Shown here: one piece after another, positions 1-8,792 of the stretch
Numbering within the stretch: position 1 is the first letter of the stretch
Layout: each line of letters begins with the position of its first letter
From: an uncultured bacterium
GTDB lineage: Bacteria > Patescibacteriota > Minisyncoccia > Phycocordibacterales > GWA1-40-21
Reading direction: 5' to 3'
Length of the DNA stretch: 21,601 nt
Assembly (NCBI GenBank): GCA_903868205.1
Contig: CAIPUJ010000113.1
Span: forward strand, 1 to 21,601
Program-made: the position numbers and the translations under genes
The notes under the pieces: model-generated
Told to the model about the DNA's origin: nothing
The model's database searches: none
The model's input: only the letters and a program-made list of their open reading frames with translations

Positions 1-81
1 TAGCACATCCTTTAGCTTCAAATTACCTTCTTCTACCATCCTAACCCACCTCATTCGTTCCTCTAGTATATTCTTTGGCAT
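1..81 (-). CDS. N-terminus of a leftward gene, HTH/transposase-like (partial)
   Basis: On the minus strand an ATG at 81-79 opens a frame that stays open for 27 codons to the window edge, beginning MPKNILEERMRWVRMVEEGN. This resembles the start of the helix-turn-helix region of IS481/IS3-type transposases or integrases, where an 'EERxxWV...EEGxLKLKDV' helix precedes a 'GISRKT' recognition helix; that continuation would lie outside the window. An AT-rich TATAAA-like stretch sits immediately upstream of the start on the minus strand, with no Shine-Dalgarno sequence. Only 27 residues are visible, so the family is inferred and the frame could also be chance. The gene is divergent from the next one. 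Confidence 0.4.
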   Translation of the reverse strand, partial: MPKNILEERMRWVRMVEEGNLKLKDVL

Positions 82-145
82 ATTTATACACATATATTAA
101 TGCTACTAAAAAGTGCCAAATGTGTGTACACATTACCGAAACCCC

Positions 146-174
146 TTGACTTTTATATCTAACTATGCTATCAT
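146..174 (+). promoter_or_regulatory. Sigma70-type promoter of the 100-aa membrane protein gene
   Basis: TTGACT at 146-151 and TATCAT at 169-174 are separated by 17 bp. The expected transcription start near 181 lies about 20 nt before the ATG at 200. The TATGCTATCAT-style -10 region recurs upstream of the gene at 12125. Confidence 0.65.
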
Positions 175-199
175 TCTAATACAACCTAAAGGAGGGTTT

Positions 200-502
200 A
201 TGAATTGGTCAAGAAATTGTCGTATTGCTGGTGGGTCAACGTTTCGGCTTATACCGGATTTTATGCCCCAACAGAAAACGTGGCGAGATTATAAAAAGGA
301 AATTTTTATTTCTGTCGCCGCTGTTCTTTTTTTCACCGTAATAATGTCCATCGTTCATTATCAGGTTTCGAGACCTGTTATGGATGTAAACTCAAGGGAT
401 CAGGCTGTATCGATTAAACTCGATAACGGCACGATTCTTAAACCAGGAGATTCTGGTTTTAATGAGGCTCGTAAAGTATCGAGACATCAACCGGTTCAAT
501 AA
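200..502 (+). CDS. Small single-pass membrane protein, unknown function
   Basis: A 100-residue protein that I do not recognise. The frame is open from 113, but the ATG at 200 is preferred: AAAGGAGGG (188-196) is a strong Shine-Dalgarno sequence directly before it, and a start at 113 would lie upstream of the promoter at 146-174. Residues about 1-34 are polar and basic (RIAGGSTFRLIPDF), residues about 35-55 form one hydrophobic helix (IFISVAAVLFFTVIMSIVHY), and the remainder is a soluble tail with KLDNGTILKPGDSGF. It is a stand-alone unit with its own promoter and terminator. Its codon use includes CGT, CGG and GTC and is less AT-biased than the large genes nearby, as in the other SD-led small genes of this window. 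It is probably real, but no function can be assigned. Confidence 0.7.
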   Translation: MNWSRNCRIAGGSTFRLIPDFMPQQKTWRDYKKEIFISVAAVLFFTVIMSIVHYQVSRPVMDVNSRDQAVSIKLDNGTILKPGDSGFNEARKVSRHQPVQ

Positions 503-550
503 TGTGCTTATGCACAAAACGCCGCGTACTAGTTGCGCGGTTTTTTTATT
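503..550 (+). terminator. Intrinsic terminator after the 100-aa gene
   Basis: CCGCG at 522-526 pairs with CGCGG at 536-540, followed by seven T (541-547). A smaller perfect hairpin, TGTGC-TTAT-GCACA at 503-516, precedes it right after the stop codon. Confidence 0.75.
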
Positions 551-559
551 GTAAAATAT

Positions 560-588
560 TTGTATTTTTGCTCATTTCTTGCTATATT
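560..588 (+). promoter_or_regulatory. Possible promoter of tRNA-Ile
   Basis: TTGTAT at 560-565 and TATATT at 583-588 have a 17-bp spacer. Transcription would start near 595, some 14 nt before the mature tRNA end at 609. The -35 box is imperfect. Confidence 0.45.
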
Positions 589-608
589 TTTGCAGTAGTT
601 AACAAAGT

Positions 609-682
609 GGGCGTATAGCTCAGGTGGTTAGAGCGCGTCACTGATAATGACGAGGTCCCAAGTTCGAGTCTTGGTACGCCCA
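609..682 (+). tRNA. tRNA-Ile (anticodon GAT)
   Basis: The full cloverleaf can be drawn. The acceptor stem is GGGCGTA/TACGCCC and the D arm is GCTCAGGTGGTTAGAGC. The anticodon stem CGTCA/TGACG encloses the loop CTGATAA, giving anticodon GAT. The T arm is CCAAG-TTCGAGT-CTTGG and the discriminator is A682. The CCA end is not encoded (the next bases are CTT). GAT reads ATC/ATT isoleucine codons. The gene is intact, unlike the disrupted copies directly downstream. Confidence 0.95.
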
Positions 683-702
683 CTTTGTTTGGTACTAAAA
701 TA
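658..702 (+). repeat. 45-bp direct repeat, copy A (tRNA 3' end plus flank)
   Basis: The 45 bases beginning CCAAGTTCGAGTCTTGG recur exactly at 943-987, 285 bp downstream. The repeat covers the T arm and the 3' acceptor strand of tRNA-Ile and continues 20 bases past it, ending in GGTACTAAAATA. This resembles an attachment-site or tandem-duplication footprint. Confidence 0.9.
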
Positions 703-719
703 GCTCAGGTGATTAGAGC

Positions 720-750
720 GGAGAAATGCTTCCGAGTCTCGCATTTCTCC
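720..750. repeat. Perfect palindrome inserted in the tRNA pseudogene
   Basis: GGAGAAATGC (720-729) and GCATTTCTCC (741-750) are perfect inverted repeats around an 11-nt loop. The element interrupts the tRNA copy at its anticodon stem. Confidence 0.8.
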
Positions 751-765
751 TAATAATGACGAGGT

Positions 766-864
766 GAGGAAGCGAGGACCCGTAGCTTCCGCAAGACCTT
801 TTGAGATATATTTGAATGTAATGAAAAAATATCCAAAAGGTGTACTGCTCCTGTAGGGAGACAT
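766..864. repeat. Second insert in the tRNA pseudogene, containing a dispersed repeat
   Basis: The left part has GAGGAAGC (766-773) facing GCTTCC (785-790) and AAGACCTT. The right part, 836-861, is the reverse complement of 18681-18706 with 25 of 26 bases identical (core GGTGTACTGCTCCTG). It therefore belongs to a repeat family found elsewhere in this window. Confidence 0.65.
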
Positions 865-942
865 GTTCGAGTCTTGGTACGCCCACAAAGAATATTATCT
901 TATTTTCACAACGACCCTCACTGCCTTTGATAAAGCCGAGTT

Positions 943-987
943 CCAAGTTCGAGTCTTGGTACGCCCACTTTGTTTGGTACTAAAATA
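943..987 (+). repeat. 45-bp direct repeat, copy C (tRNA 3' end plus flank)
   Basis: Exact copy of 658-702. Only the T arm and 3' acceptor strand of the tRNA are present, with no 5' tRNA half before it; the preceding 888-942 is unrelated sequence. It could be the distal boundary of a small inserted or duplicated segment. From 988 to 1079 I see only AT-rich sequence, including an AGGAGG (1015-1020) with no suitably spaced reading frame. Confidence 0.85.
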
Positions 988-1079
988 ATAATTATTTTTT
1001 TAAAAAATCTATTTAGGAGGATATTTTTTTATTTATAAATATGTTTATAAATACTAGTGCATTTATTTTTTAATCGCGA

Positions 1080-1085
1080 TATAAT
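1080..1085 (+). promoter_or_regulatory. -10 box (TATAAT) of the giant surface protein gene
   Basis: A perfect TATAAT lies 20 bp before the ATG at 1105. No convincing -35 is seen at the expected distance. The predicted 5' leader is only about 13 nt to the first ATG and has no Shine-Dalgarno sequence. Confidence 0.55.
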
Positions 1086-1104
1086 ATATTGAGTTAAACA
1101 AACC

Positions 1105-4100
1105 ATGAATTATTTTTATTATAGTGATGCGATGCACTTTAAAAATAGATTTAAAAAATCCGTTTGTGGTTTTTCTATTTTTATATTTTCACTATTTTTC
1201 TTCTTTGCTTTTGCACAAAACACTAGCGCAATATTATATCAGCCAGGGGAGACATTAGAGCCAGCATGTGCTCCGACAGATTTAAATTGTGGGGTAGCTG
1301 TTTTTAATATAAACGGTCAGTCTACGACCACCCAAACATTGGTCACCGGTACAAGTGGAACAGATTTTAATATATCATCTGCTTCTGGTGTTCATACTTT
1401 AAATATTCCTAATGCGTCTTCTTATAGTAGAGGATTACTTTCTTCTGTTGATTGGAGCACCTTTAATAACAAACTTTCATCAACATTAAATACAGGTAAA
1501 ATTTTCATAGGTGATGGATCAAATCAGGCAAGTCCTGTTACTTTGTTTGGTGATGCTTCTATAGATAGTACTGGTCTGCTCACCTTGTCAGATCTTTCTG
1601 TGGGAACCTCAAAAATTGTCGATAATAGTGTTACCTTTGCTAAATTTCAAGAATTAGGAGCGAGCAAGCTTTTTGGTAATTCAAGTAGTTCTTCTGCTGT
1701 AGCTGGAGAAATTAATGTTGGTGCTGGATTAGAATTTGGTGGTAGTGATTTAAAAATTAATGCACCTACTTGTGCATCCAACCAAAGATTAAGTTGGAAT
1801 GGTTCCGCTTTTCAATGTTTAGGTGGAGGAGTTTTGTCTGAAATTGTTACGGCGAATACTTTTTTGTTAGGGCCAACAGCTACTGGTACAACAGGTAATC
1901 CAACTTTCCGTTCTATCATTGCAGCAGATATCGCTCAGGGAACATCCACTAGCCAAGAAGTTTTGTTGGGCAATATGACATGGTTTAATCTTCTAGATGG
2001 TTCTGGAAAAATAAATGCTTCAGCACTGCCAAGTTCTATAACTGGTTCATTAAAGTTTAAAGGAACTTGGAATGCAAATACTAACAGTCCAAGTTTAACC
2101 ACTGGTGGAATAGGCGGAGTGAGCGGAGACTTTTATGTTGTAGATGTTGCGGGTACCACAACCGTAGATGTTCATAGCGTCTGGAATATTGGTGATTGGA
2201 TTGTTAATGCAAGCTCTACATGGGATCGTGTAGAACAGGGAGCTACAGTATCAAGCGTAAACGGAAAAACAGGGAATCTTGTTTTGACGACAGATGATGT
2301 AAACCAAGGTTCTGTAAATAAATATTTTTCTAATTCACTCGCAAGGGGAGCTATCTCTGGTATCGGTCCAATCACGGTATCTTCAACTACAGGAAATATT
2401 GATTGTCCAACCTGTTTATTAAGTACTGGTAGTAATGGTAATTTAGTCTCTGGTACCGGTATAGATTTGTCAGGATCTTTATTTGGGAGACTTATTGGTA
2501 GCGGTAATATAACTTTTGCTTTAAATAATACCGGAGCTGTAGCAGGAAGTTATGGTTCAAATTCTGTTGTACCAACCTTTACTGTTGATGCTCAAGGAAG
2601 ACTAACTTCCGCAGGTACAACAACCTTAGATGTTTCTGCTATTTCTTCTGGTAATCTTTCTGTTGCTCGTGGTGGTACTGGAGCAGGAAGTTTTACAACT
2701 AATGGAATTTTGTATGGCAATGGTACAGGTGCTTTACAGGCTGCTAGTGCTGGAACAAACGGGCAATTTTTAGTAGCTAATAGTTCTGGTATTCCTACTT
2801 TTGTCACGGCTTCTGGTGATGCGACTATCGCTTCATCTGGTGCTATTACGATTGGTACAGGGGTTATTACTTCTGGAAAAATTTTAGATGGGACAATTAC
2901 AAATTCAGATATTTCAGGAAGTGCAGCAATTTCTTATAGCAAATTAAATTTAGCAAATTCAATCTTGAATGGAGATATTGCAACTGGCACAATTGCGAAC
3001 AGTAAACTTGTAAATTCCACCGTCGGGCTTTCTTTAAATGATTCTGGGAATGATATTTCTTTGTCAGCGTCTTCTGTCGCGCTAGGGGATAACTTAGTGA
3101 TTAATGTTCCGAATGCTTCTTTAACAGCTCGAGGTGTTGTTTCTACAACTACTCAAACTTTTAATGGGGATAAAACTTTTGATGACTCAATAAGTGTTAT
3201 AGGTTTTTCATCTTTATCTGGTAACTTTATAACCCCAAGAGGTTCTGATTATGTAACCACAGGCACTCAAAATAATGTAAATTTGGGATCTGGTTCATAC
3301 TTCCACTATGCTGGTGGTAACGCTGCTACTTTCACAGGTATTGCTGGGGGTACTGATGGAAGATTGATAAGACTTTTGAATGATAGCTCATCAGATCTTA
3401 CAATAAAAAACCTTGATATAAACTCTTCTCTGGGGAACAGAATAGAGACTCCTAATGGCCAAGACATAGTCTTACAACCAGAATTGATGATAGCCCTTAT
3501 TTATGAAAGTGATTCTGGCGGTGTATGGCATCTAGCTTCTCAACCTGCTACTGCAAATACAATAAAATCTTTTTCTTATATAAATGGAGGAAATGCTTTT
3601 AATGCTACAACAACTCTCGGAACAACAGATAGCTACGGCTTGAATTTTATTACTGGTGGAAATAATCGCTTTGTATTAGCTAATGGTGGAGTAAATACTG
3701 CTACTTTGACAGGAAGCGGTGCCACAACTTTGTCTGGAGGAACAACGCTTAATCTTTCATCTGCTTCTGGTTCTGATTTAAATATAACTTCAGGAACTAC
3801 GGGGAACTTGAATTTAGACTCTGGTTCAACGGGGGCAATAAATATTGGAACAAATACAAATGGGAAAATAATAAATATAGGTAATACAGCTTCCGGATCA
3901 ACTTTGAATCTAAATGCTGATGGGGGTGGTATTAATTTAAATGGTGACGTTAGTATTGTCGGGGGACATACATTTACTACTGGGTCAGGTCTTATTATAG
4001 ACAATTCAAGCGCACTTTCTTTCTCAGCTACGAATACAGTTTTAGATATGACAGGTACTGGTACTCTTGGTTTAAACACAATAACAAACAGGGCTATTAA

Positions 4101-7100
4101 TACTGGAACAGGAATGTTTACAACAGGAGGTGGATTAACTATTTCCGGAAACAAACTTTATATGACTGATAATGTATCAGGGCATCTTCTTGTTGCAGAT
4201 GGCACAAATTATAATCCAGTACTGTTGAGTGGAGACGCCACAATAAATTCATCAGGAGTTTTAACTTTAAATTATTCTACTGCTCAATCATCTGACACTA
4301 CCCACAAAGGATTTCTTACTGCTTTGGATTGGAATACTTTTAATAATAAACAATCTTCTCTCGGTTTTACTCCAGAAAATATTTCAAATAAATCTACAGA
4401 TACTGGATTGGGAACTTCTGATATTTTATATCCTACACAGAAGGCTGTTAAAACATACATTGATAACGCAGCTGTTGGTTTAAGGTGGATAAGCCCAGTC
4501 GAACTCATTAACGTTATTGCGGATGTTTCTTCCCCGGTCGGCTCACCAGTACATCTTGATGGGTATATTTTAAATACTGGGGCTACAACTGGTGTATGGT
4601 CTGGTTTTGCAGTAGGAGATCTTGTTCAATACCAGACAGATCATTGGGTTAAAATTAAATCTTTGGTTGCCGGGGATAGAATAGGTATTGCTTTTAAATC
4701 AGAAACAACACCCTCTGGAAGTTTTGCCGGAAAGAAAGATTATGAAGTTCAAGTTGTTGGAACACCAGGATCCTTTACATATACATTTACCGCACCGTCA
4801 GTTAGTGATACTTTATTTGTTCAAAATAGCAATGCTTACTATCATAATGTGTCGTTTACTTATGCATCTTCAACATCAGTTGTTGGTTGGGTACAACTCT
4901 CTGCTTCTGTTGATTGGCAAATGGGAAGTGGTATACAAGCAAATGGAAATACTGTGAGCCTGGGAGTTTTAACAGAAGACTGGGCTCAGACTGGCGCCTT
5001 CGATATAAACACAAGCGGTAATATAAATATTGGAAGCGGTAAATCACTTTCTGTTTCCGGGACATCTACTTTTTCAGGAAATGTTGTCATGCCAAAAGGT
5101 ACAGATTATTCAGCTAACGGTACACAAAATAATGTAAATTTAGGAAATGGTTCACTATTCAATTATGCTGGTGATGGAGTAACTATTACTGGTTTTGCCG
5201 GAGGAACAGATGGAAGATTCATCCGTATTATAAATGCTTCGTCATCGGCAGTAATGGTTTTGAAACATCAAAATACGGGATCACTTGCAGTAAATAGAAT
5301 AATTATTGAAACTGGAACCGATATAAATATTTTACCAAATTCTTCTTTTGAACTTTCTTACGATTCTGGAGTTTCTAGTTGGAGGGTTGTTGTACTTCCA
5401 GCAAACACAGCTCTTGTTGACGGAGGCAATACTTATGGTTCTACTGTTGATGTGGGAACACAAGATAATTTTGGATTAAATTTTATAACTAACAATACCT
5501 CTCGTTTTTCTATAGCTTCCGATGCTACAACTCTCACAGGTTCTGGTGCAACAGCTCTTGCTGGAGGAACAACGCTTGCTCTTACATCTGGATCAGCTTC
5601 TAACTTAAATATTACATCAGGAACAACAGGTGCACTCAATCTAGATTCTGGAAGTACTGGCGCAATAAATGTCGGAACAAATTCAAATGGAAAAATAATT
5701 ACAATTGGAAATACAACTGGAGCAACTCAGATAGATTTAAATAGTGGAAGTGGGGGAATAAATTTGAATGGAAATGTTGTTGTTACTGATGGTCATTCAA
5801 TTACTACTGGTTCTGGTAGCTTCACTTTTGATTCTCAAGGAATTACTTTGGCAAGCTCATCGTCTATTATAGATATGACAGGAGCTGGTACTCTTGGTTT
5901 AAACACAATAACAAACAGGGCTATTAATACTGGAAGTGGATTGTTGACAGTAGGAGGGAACCTATCTGTTAATGGTACATCTACGATCAGTGGTAATTTT
6001 ATTGCATCATCTGATTTTATTACCCCATTTTCAACAAAAAATTATTCTACAACCGGAACACAAAATGATGTTAATTTAGGTTCTGGTTCAGTTGTAAACT
6101 ACACTGGGGCTGGAGCCGCAACATTTACAGGTTTTGTTGGTGGGGTTGATGGTAAACAAATTCGTCTTATAAACAATTCAAGTACAAATTCTTCGTTTAC
6201 TTTAAATCATGAGGATGCGAGTTCTACCGCAGCGAATCGTTTCCTTATTGGATCTGGTCTCCCTATTGTAATATCAAAAAATGGATCAGTGACATTGTTA
6301 TATGATTCTACTATTTCTAGATGGAGGCTTGTACAAATCCCTGCATCCTCAGCGATTATAGGTGCTTTTGCTTTCTTACAAAATGGTAACGCATATGGTA
6401 CTGCAGCTAGTCTTGGTACTACAGATTCATTTGGTTTGAATTTTAAAACTAGTGGTTCTACAAGATTTTCTTTATCAGCTAGTTCAGCTACCCTCACTGG
6501 TACTGGAGCAACATCCATCACTACGGATAATACTCTTTCTCTTTCTTCTGCCTCTGCTTCAGATTTAAATATTACATCTGGTACAACAGGAGCATTAAAT
6601 TTGGATTCTGGTTCTACAGGCGCTGTGAACTTAGGAACAAATGCAAATGCAAAAAATATTACGATTGGTAATACAACTGGTGTAACTGCGGTAAATATTA
6701 ATTCAGGTACTGGTGGAGTCACTCTTCTTACTGGAACAACAGGAAATGTTTCAATAAAATCTGGCACTACTGGGTCGGTAACTTTAGATTCTGGTACAAC
6801 TGGTACTGTAAACCTTGGAACGGGAGATAATAACAAAACAATAAATATTGGTACAGGTAATGCTGGTAACACAATAAATCTTGGTACAAACAACACAGTC
6901 GCAGATACAATTAGTATTGGTTCAGCTTTAGATTCACTTGTAATAAACTCATCTGGTTTGAATTTAACTTCTGGCGGTGCGCTTACTGGTGTAGCTTCTA
7001 TAGATACGATTAGTGTATCAGCAACAGCGATTACTTTTGCAGCGACAGGAACAATTTCTTCGACTGGAGTAAATGCAATTACTATTGATTCTGGTACTAC

Positions 7101-8763
7101 AGGCAATGTAAATATTGGAACTGGTGCGACTGCAAAAAATATTTCAATCGGAAATAATACTGGTGCATCAGCTTTGAATTTAAATTCTGGTTCAGGAAAT
7201 ATTATTCTTGAAGCTGGTGGTGCTGGTGTGTCTGGAATAGTTCAGATCGGTTCAATAACAGGCAAATCAACCGCTGATTTATTAGTGCTTGATGCTGGTA
7301 CAGCAGATCCTACAGGTGTAAATGGCGGTATGTATTATTCAACAGCTACAAATAAATTTAGATGTTATGAAAACGGCGCGTGGAGAAATTGTACTGGGAG
7401 TCAACCACAACAAACTGTTTCTGCCTTAACAAGAACAACTGTTGCAAACTCAGCAACTCTTCTTGGTACATTTAGTATTACACCATCTACTGCTACTGGT
7501 GATATATTTGTATCAGCAAATTTATATACAAATAGTTTGAGCAGTACAGATCAAACAATCACAGCGCAGATTCGTTCTGGTACGACTTGTGCCGGGACAC
7601 TTCTTGCTAGTGGAGTTTCAAATCTTACAGAAGCGACGGCTGCAGATGGTCCAGCTGTTTATGTATCAACTCTTGTTACTAATCCAGGGACTTCAGTTCA
7701 AAATTATGCAATCTGTGCTCTATCAACAACCAACAACGGTGCCTTTGTTGGCGGTGTAGGTTCTGCAATGGTCATAGATACAGGTGCTGATCTAGCCGAA
7801 ATGTATACATCAAACGATAACTCTATTCAACCCGGAGATGTTGTATCATACGATCCTTCTCTTAAGACCGGTGTTGCAAAGAGTACGAAATCTTATGATC
7901 AAAATGTTTTGGGTATTATCTCAACACAGCCGGGAGTCCTTATCGGTAAAGTTGAAAAAGAGGGAACTAATGCATATCCTGTAGCTTTGTCTGGTCGTGT
8001 CCCAGTAAAAGTAACAGCACAAAATGGTAAAATTGAAGTCGGGGATTATCTTACAAGTTCTGAAATTCCTGGTGTTGCTATGAAAGCAACTTCAGACGGT
8101 ATGATTATTGGACAAGCATTATCTTCTTTTGAAGGAGAGGGAATTGGACAGATTGTTGTGTTTATAAAAAATACATATTCATCTGCAGGATATTCTATAA
8201 AGGAACAATCCGTTCTTTTAGGAGATATTTCTTCTTCCGTTTCAGATATAGAAAATGGGCTCTCAACATTGATTTCAAATATACAGTCCGAAATATCACG
8301 TGAGGCTTCTGTTATAATCGGACAGAAGATTTCAGAAGGTAAACAATTCTTAACTGATTTTATTACTGCTAGAATCACCGCCATTCGTGGGTACTTCGAC
8401 GAAATATTTACAAAGAAAATTCATACAGAACAGCTTTGTGTGAAGAAGTCTGATGGAAGTGAAGTGTGTGTAAATGGGGATCAGGTACAGAATCTTTTTG
8501 GCGAAACCAGGATGGTTACAGAAACCCCAGTTACTCAAGAAGTACCAGTTGTTGCCGAATCAACATCCACCATGATACAATCAACAAGTTCAGAGCCAGT
8601 TTCAGAAGAGCAGACTCCTACCACCGAGAACGTAGTAGAACAAACACTAGAAGTTTTACCAGAACCAGACCCCGTTATTGAGCCAAATCCTGCAGAAATT
8701 CCTGCCGCAGACCAAGTACCAGTAGAGACACCAACAGAAGTTCCATCAGAAGCTCAACAATAA
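1105..8763 (+). CDS. Giant secreted beta-repeat/tail-fibre-like surface protein
   Basis: A 2552-residue predicted secreted protein, likely an adhesin or cell-surface fibre. Residues 20-42 form a signal peptide (hydrophobic run ending near AQNTSA), followed by the CPR-typical ILYQPGETLEPACAP. Starting at Met10 (1132) would give a more compact signal peptide; neither start has an SD. Residues about 80-430 contain phage-fibre-style modules (LLSSVDWSTFNNK, VSSVNGKTGNLVLTTDDV). From about 700 to 2100 a long Gly/Ser/Thr/Asn beta-repeat region contains three 'TGTQNxVNLGxGS...GGxDGxxIR' modules (about 716, 1334 and 1648). Each precedes 'SGTTGxLNLDSGSTGAxNxGTN' repeats. Residues about 1086-1122 contain GFTPENISNKS...YPTQKAVKTYID. 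Residues about 2222-2357 (ADLAEMYTSNDNSIQPGDVV, YPVALSGRVPVKV) resemble the Peptidase_G2 / tail-fibre C-terminal chaperone domain. A coiled-coil stretch and a Pro/Glu/Thr tail end the protein. There is no sortase motif or C-terminal membrane helix. The binding partner is unknown. Confidence 0.9.
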   Translation: MNYFYYSDAMHFKNRFKKSVCGFSIFIFSLFFFFAFAQNTSAILYQPGETLEPACAPTDLNCGVAVFNINGQSTTTQTLVTGTSGTDFNISSASGVHTLNIPNASSYSRGLLSSVDWSTFNNKLSSTLNTGKIFIGDGSNQASPVTLFGDASIDSTGLLTLSDLSVGTSKIVDNSVTFAKFQELGASKLFGNSSSSSAVAGEINVGAGLEFGGSDLKINAPTCASNQRLSWNGSAFQCLGGGVLSEIVTANTFLLGPTATGTTGNPTFRSIIAADIAQGTSTSQEVLLGNMTWFNLLDGSGKINASALPSSITGSLKFKGTWNANTNSPSLTTGGIGGVSGDFYVVDVAGTTTVDVHSVWNIGDWIVNASSTWDRVEQGATVSSVNGKTGNLVLTTDDVNQGSVNKYFSNSLARGAISGIGPITVSSTTGNIDCPTCLLSTGSNGNLVSGTGIDLSGSLFGRLIGSGNITFALNNTGAVAGSYGSNSVVPTFTVDAQGRLTSAGTTTLDVSAISSGNLSVARGGTGAGSFTTNGILYGNGTGALQAASAGTNGQFLVANSSGIPTFVTASGDATIASSGAITIGTGVITSGKILDGTITNSDISGSAAISYSKLNLANSILNGDIATGTIANSKLVNSTVGLSLNDSGNDISLSASSVALGDNLVINVPNASLTARGVVSTTTQTFNGDKTFDDSISVIGFSSLSGNFITPRGSDYVTTGTQNNVNLGSGSYFHYAGGNAATFTGIAGGTDGRLIRLLNDSSSDLTIKNLDINSSLGNRIETPNGQDIVLQPELMIALIYESDSGGVWHLASQPATANTIKSFSYINGGNAFNATTTLGTTDSYGLNFITGGNNRFVLANGGVNTATLTGSGATTLSGGTTLNLSSASGSDLNITSGTTGNLNLDSGSTGAINIGTNTNGKIINIGNTASGSTLNLNADGGGINLNGDVSIVGGHTFTTGSGLIIDNSSALSFSATNTVLDMTGTGTLGLNTITNRAINTGTGMFTTGGGLTISGNKLYMTDNVSGHLLVADGTNYNPVLLSGDATINSSGVLTLNYSTAQSSDTTHKGFLTALDWNTFNNKQSSLGFTPENISNKSTDTGLGTSDILYPTQKAVKTYIDNAAVGLRWISPVELINVIADVSSPVGSPVHLDGYILNTGATTGVWSGFAVGDLVQYQTDHWVKIKSLVAGDRIGIAFKSETTPSGSFAGKKDYEVQVVGTPGSFTYTFTAPSVSDTLFVQNSNAYYHNVSFTYASSTSVVGWVQLSASVDWQMGSGIQANGNTVSLGVLTEDWAQTGAFDINTSGNINIGSGKSLSVSGTSTFSGNVVMPKGTDYSANGTQNNVNLGNGSLFNYAGDGVTITGFAGGTDGRFIRIINASSSAVMVLKHQNTGSLAVNRIIIETGTDINILPNSSFELSYDSGVSSWRVVVLPANTALVDGGNTYGSTVDVGTQDNFGLNFITNNTSRFSIASDATTLTGSGATALAGGTTLALTSGSASNLNITSGTTGALNLDSGSTGAINVGTNSNGKIITIGNTTGATQIDLNSGSGGINLNGNVVVTDGHSITTGSGSFTFDSQGITLASSSSIIDMTGAGTLGLNTITNRAINTGSGLLTVGGNLSVNGTSTISGNFIASSDFITPFSTKNYSTTGTQNDVNLGSGSVVNYTGAGAATFTGFVGGVDGKQIRLINNSSTNSSFTLNHEDASSTAANRFLIGSGLPIVISKNGSVTLLYDSTISRWRLVQIPASSAIIGAFAFLQNGNAYGTAASLGTTDSFGLNFKTSGSTRFSLSASSATLTGTGATSITTDNTLSLSSASASDLNITSGTTGALNLDSGSTGAVNLGTNANAKNITIGNTTGVTAVNINSGTGGVTLLTGTTGNVSIKSGTTGSVTLDSGTTGTVNLGTGDNNKTINIGTGNAGNTINLGTNNTVADTISIGSALDSLVINSSGLNLTSGGALTGVASIDTISVSATAITFAATGTISSTGVNAITIDSGTTGNVNIGTGATAKNISIGNNTGASALNLNSGSGNIILEAGGAGVSGIVQIGSITGKSTADLLVLDAGTADPTGVNGGMYYSTATNKFRCYENGAWRNCTGSQPQQTVSALTRTTVANSATLLGTFSITPSTATGDIFVSANLYTNSLSSTDQTITAQIRSGTTCAGTLLASGVSNLTEATAADGPAVYVSTLVTNPGTSVQNYAICALSTTNNGAFVGGVGSAMVIDTGADLAEMYTSNDNSIQPGDVVSYDPSLKTGVAKSTKSYDQNVLGIISTQPGVLIGKVEKEGTNAYPVALSGRVPVKVTAQNGKIEVGDYLTSSEIPGVAMKATSDGMIIGQALSSFEGEGIGQIVVFIKNTYSSAGYSIKEQSVLLGDISSSVSDIENGLSTLISNIQSEISREASVIIGQKISEGKQFLTDFITARITAIRGYFDEIFTKKIHTEQLCVKKSDGSEVCVNGDQVQNLFGETRMVTETPVTQEVPVVAESTSTMIQSTSSEPVSEEQTPTTENVVEQTLEVLPEPDPVIEPNPAEIPAADQVPVETPTEVPSEAQQ
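4058..4108 (+). repeat. 51-bp exact repeat inside the giant gene, copy 1
   Basis: The 51 bases starting CTGGTACTCTTGG are identical at 5885-5935, 1827 bp (609 codons) away, and encode TGTLGLNTITNRAIN-type sequence. Exact DNA identity amid diverged flanks points to recent module duplication or gene conversion. Confidence 0.85.
5885..5935 (+). repeat. 51-bp exact repeat inside the giant gene, copy 2
   Basis: Identical to 4058-4108, in the same reading frame; encodes GTLGLNTITNRAIN. Confidence 0.85.
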
Positions 8764-8792
8764 TTAATTATTAATTTAAATAAAGATATATT

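Larger units (their letters stand above)
700..885 (+). pseudogene. Broken tRNA-Ile copy with two palindromic inserts
   Basis: This is a degenerate second copy of the tRNA at 609-682. It reads TAGCTCAGGTGATTAGAGCG (701-720, one change), then TAATAATGACGAGGT (751-765, the anticodon loop 3' part and stem, with the anticodon G changed to A), then GTTCGAGTCTTGGTACGCCC (865-884). The 5' acceptor strand is missing. Two foreign segments split it: 720-750, a perfect 10-bp-arm palindrome, and about 766-864, a segment ending in a dispersed repeat. No cloverleaf can form without removing both, so it is very unlikely to give a functional tRNA. The pattern indicates a duplicated tRNA that later received two insertions. 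Confidence 0.75.

Noticed and set aside
113..199. N-terminal extension of the 100-aa gene to an ATG at 113
   Set aside because: It would start upstream of the promoter at 146-174, and the strong SD directly precedes the ATG at 200.
628..888. Minus-strand frame of 86 codons across the tRNA region
   Set aside because: It is antisense to tRNA-Ile and its broken copy; its ends (such as SGRTKTRTWDLV) are merely the translation of tRNA sequence.
1015..1072. Possible 10-codon leader peptide after AGGAGG (ATG at 1040)
   Set aside because: The SD-to-ATG distance is about 19 nt, there is no promoter upstream, and the sequence is just AT-rich.
6207..7106. Minus-strand open frame of 299 codons, and a similar one at 3633-4154
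   Set aside because: They lie inside the giant gene and encode Val/Pro/Glu-rich sequence that is the antisense of Gly/Ser/Thr/Asn repeats; low stop frequency comes from the repeat composition. No start signals.
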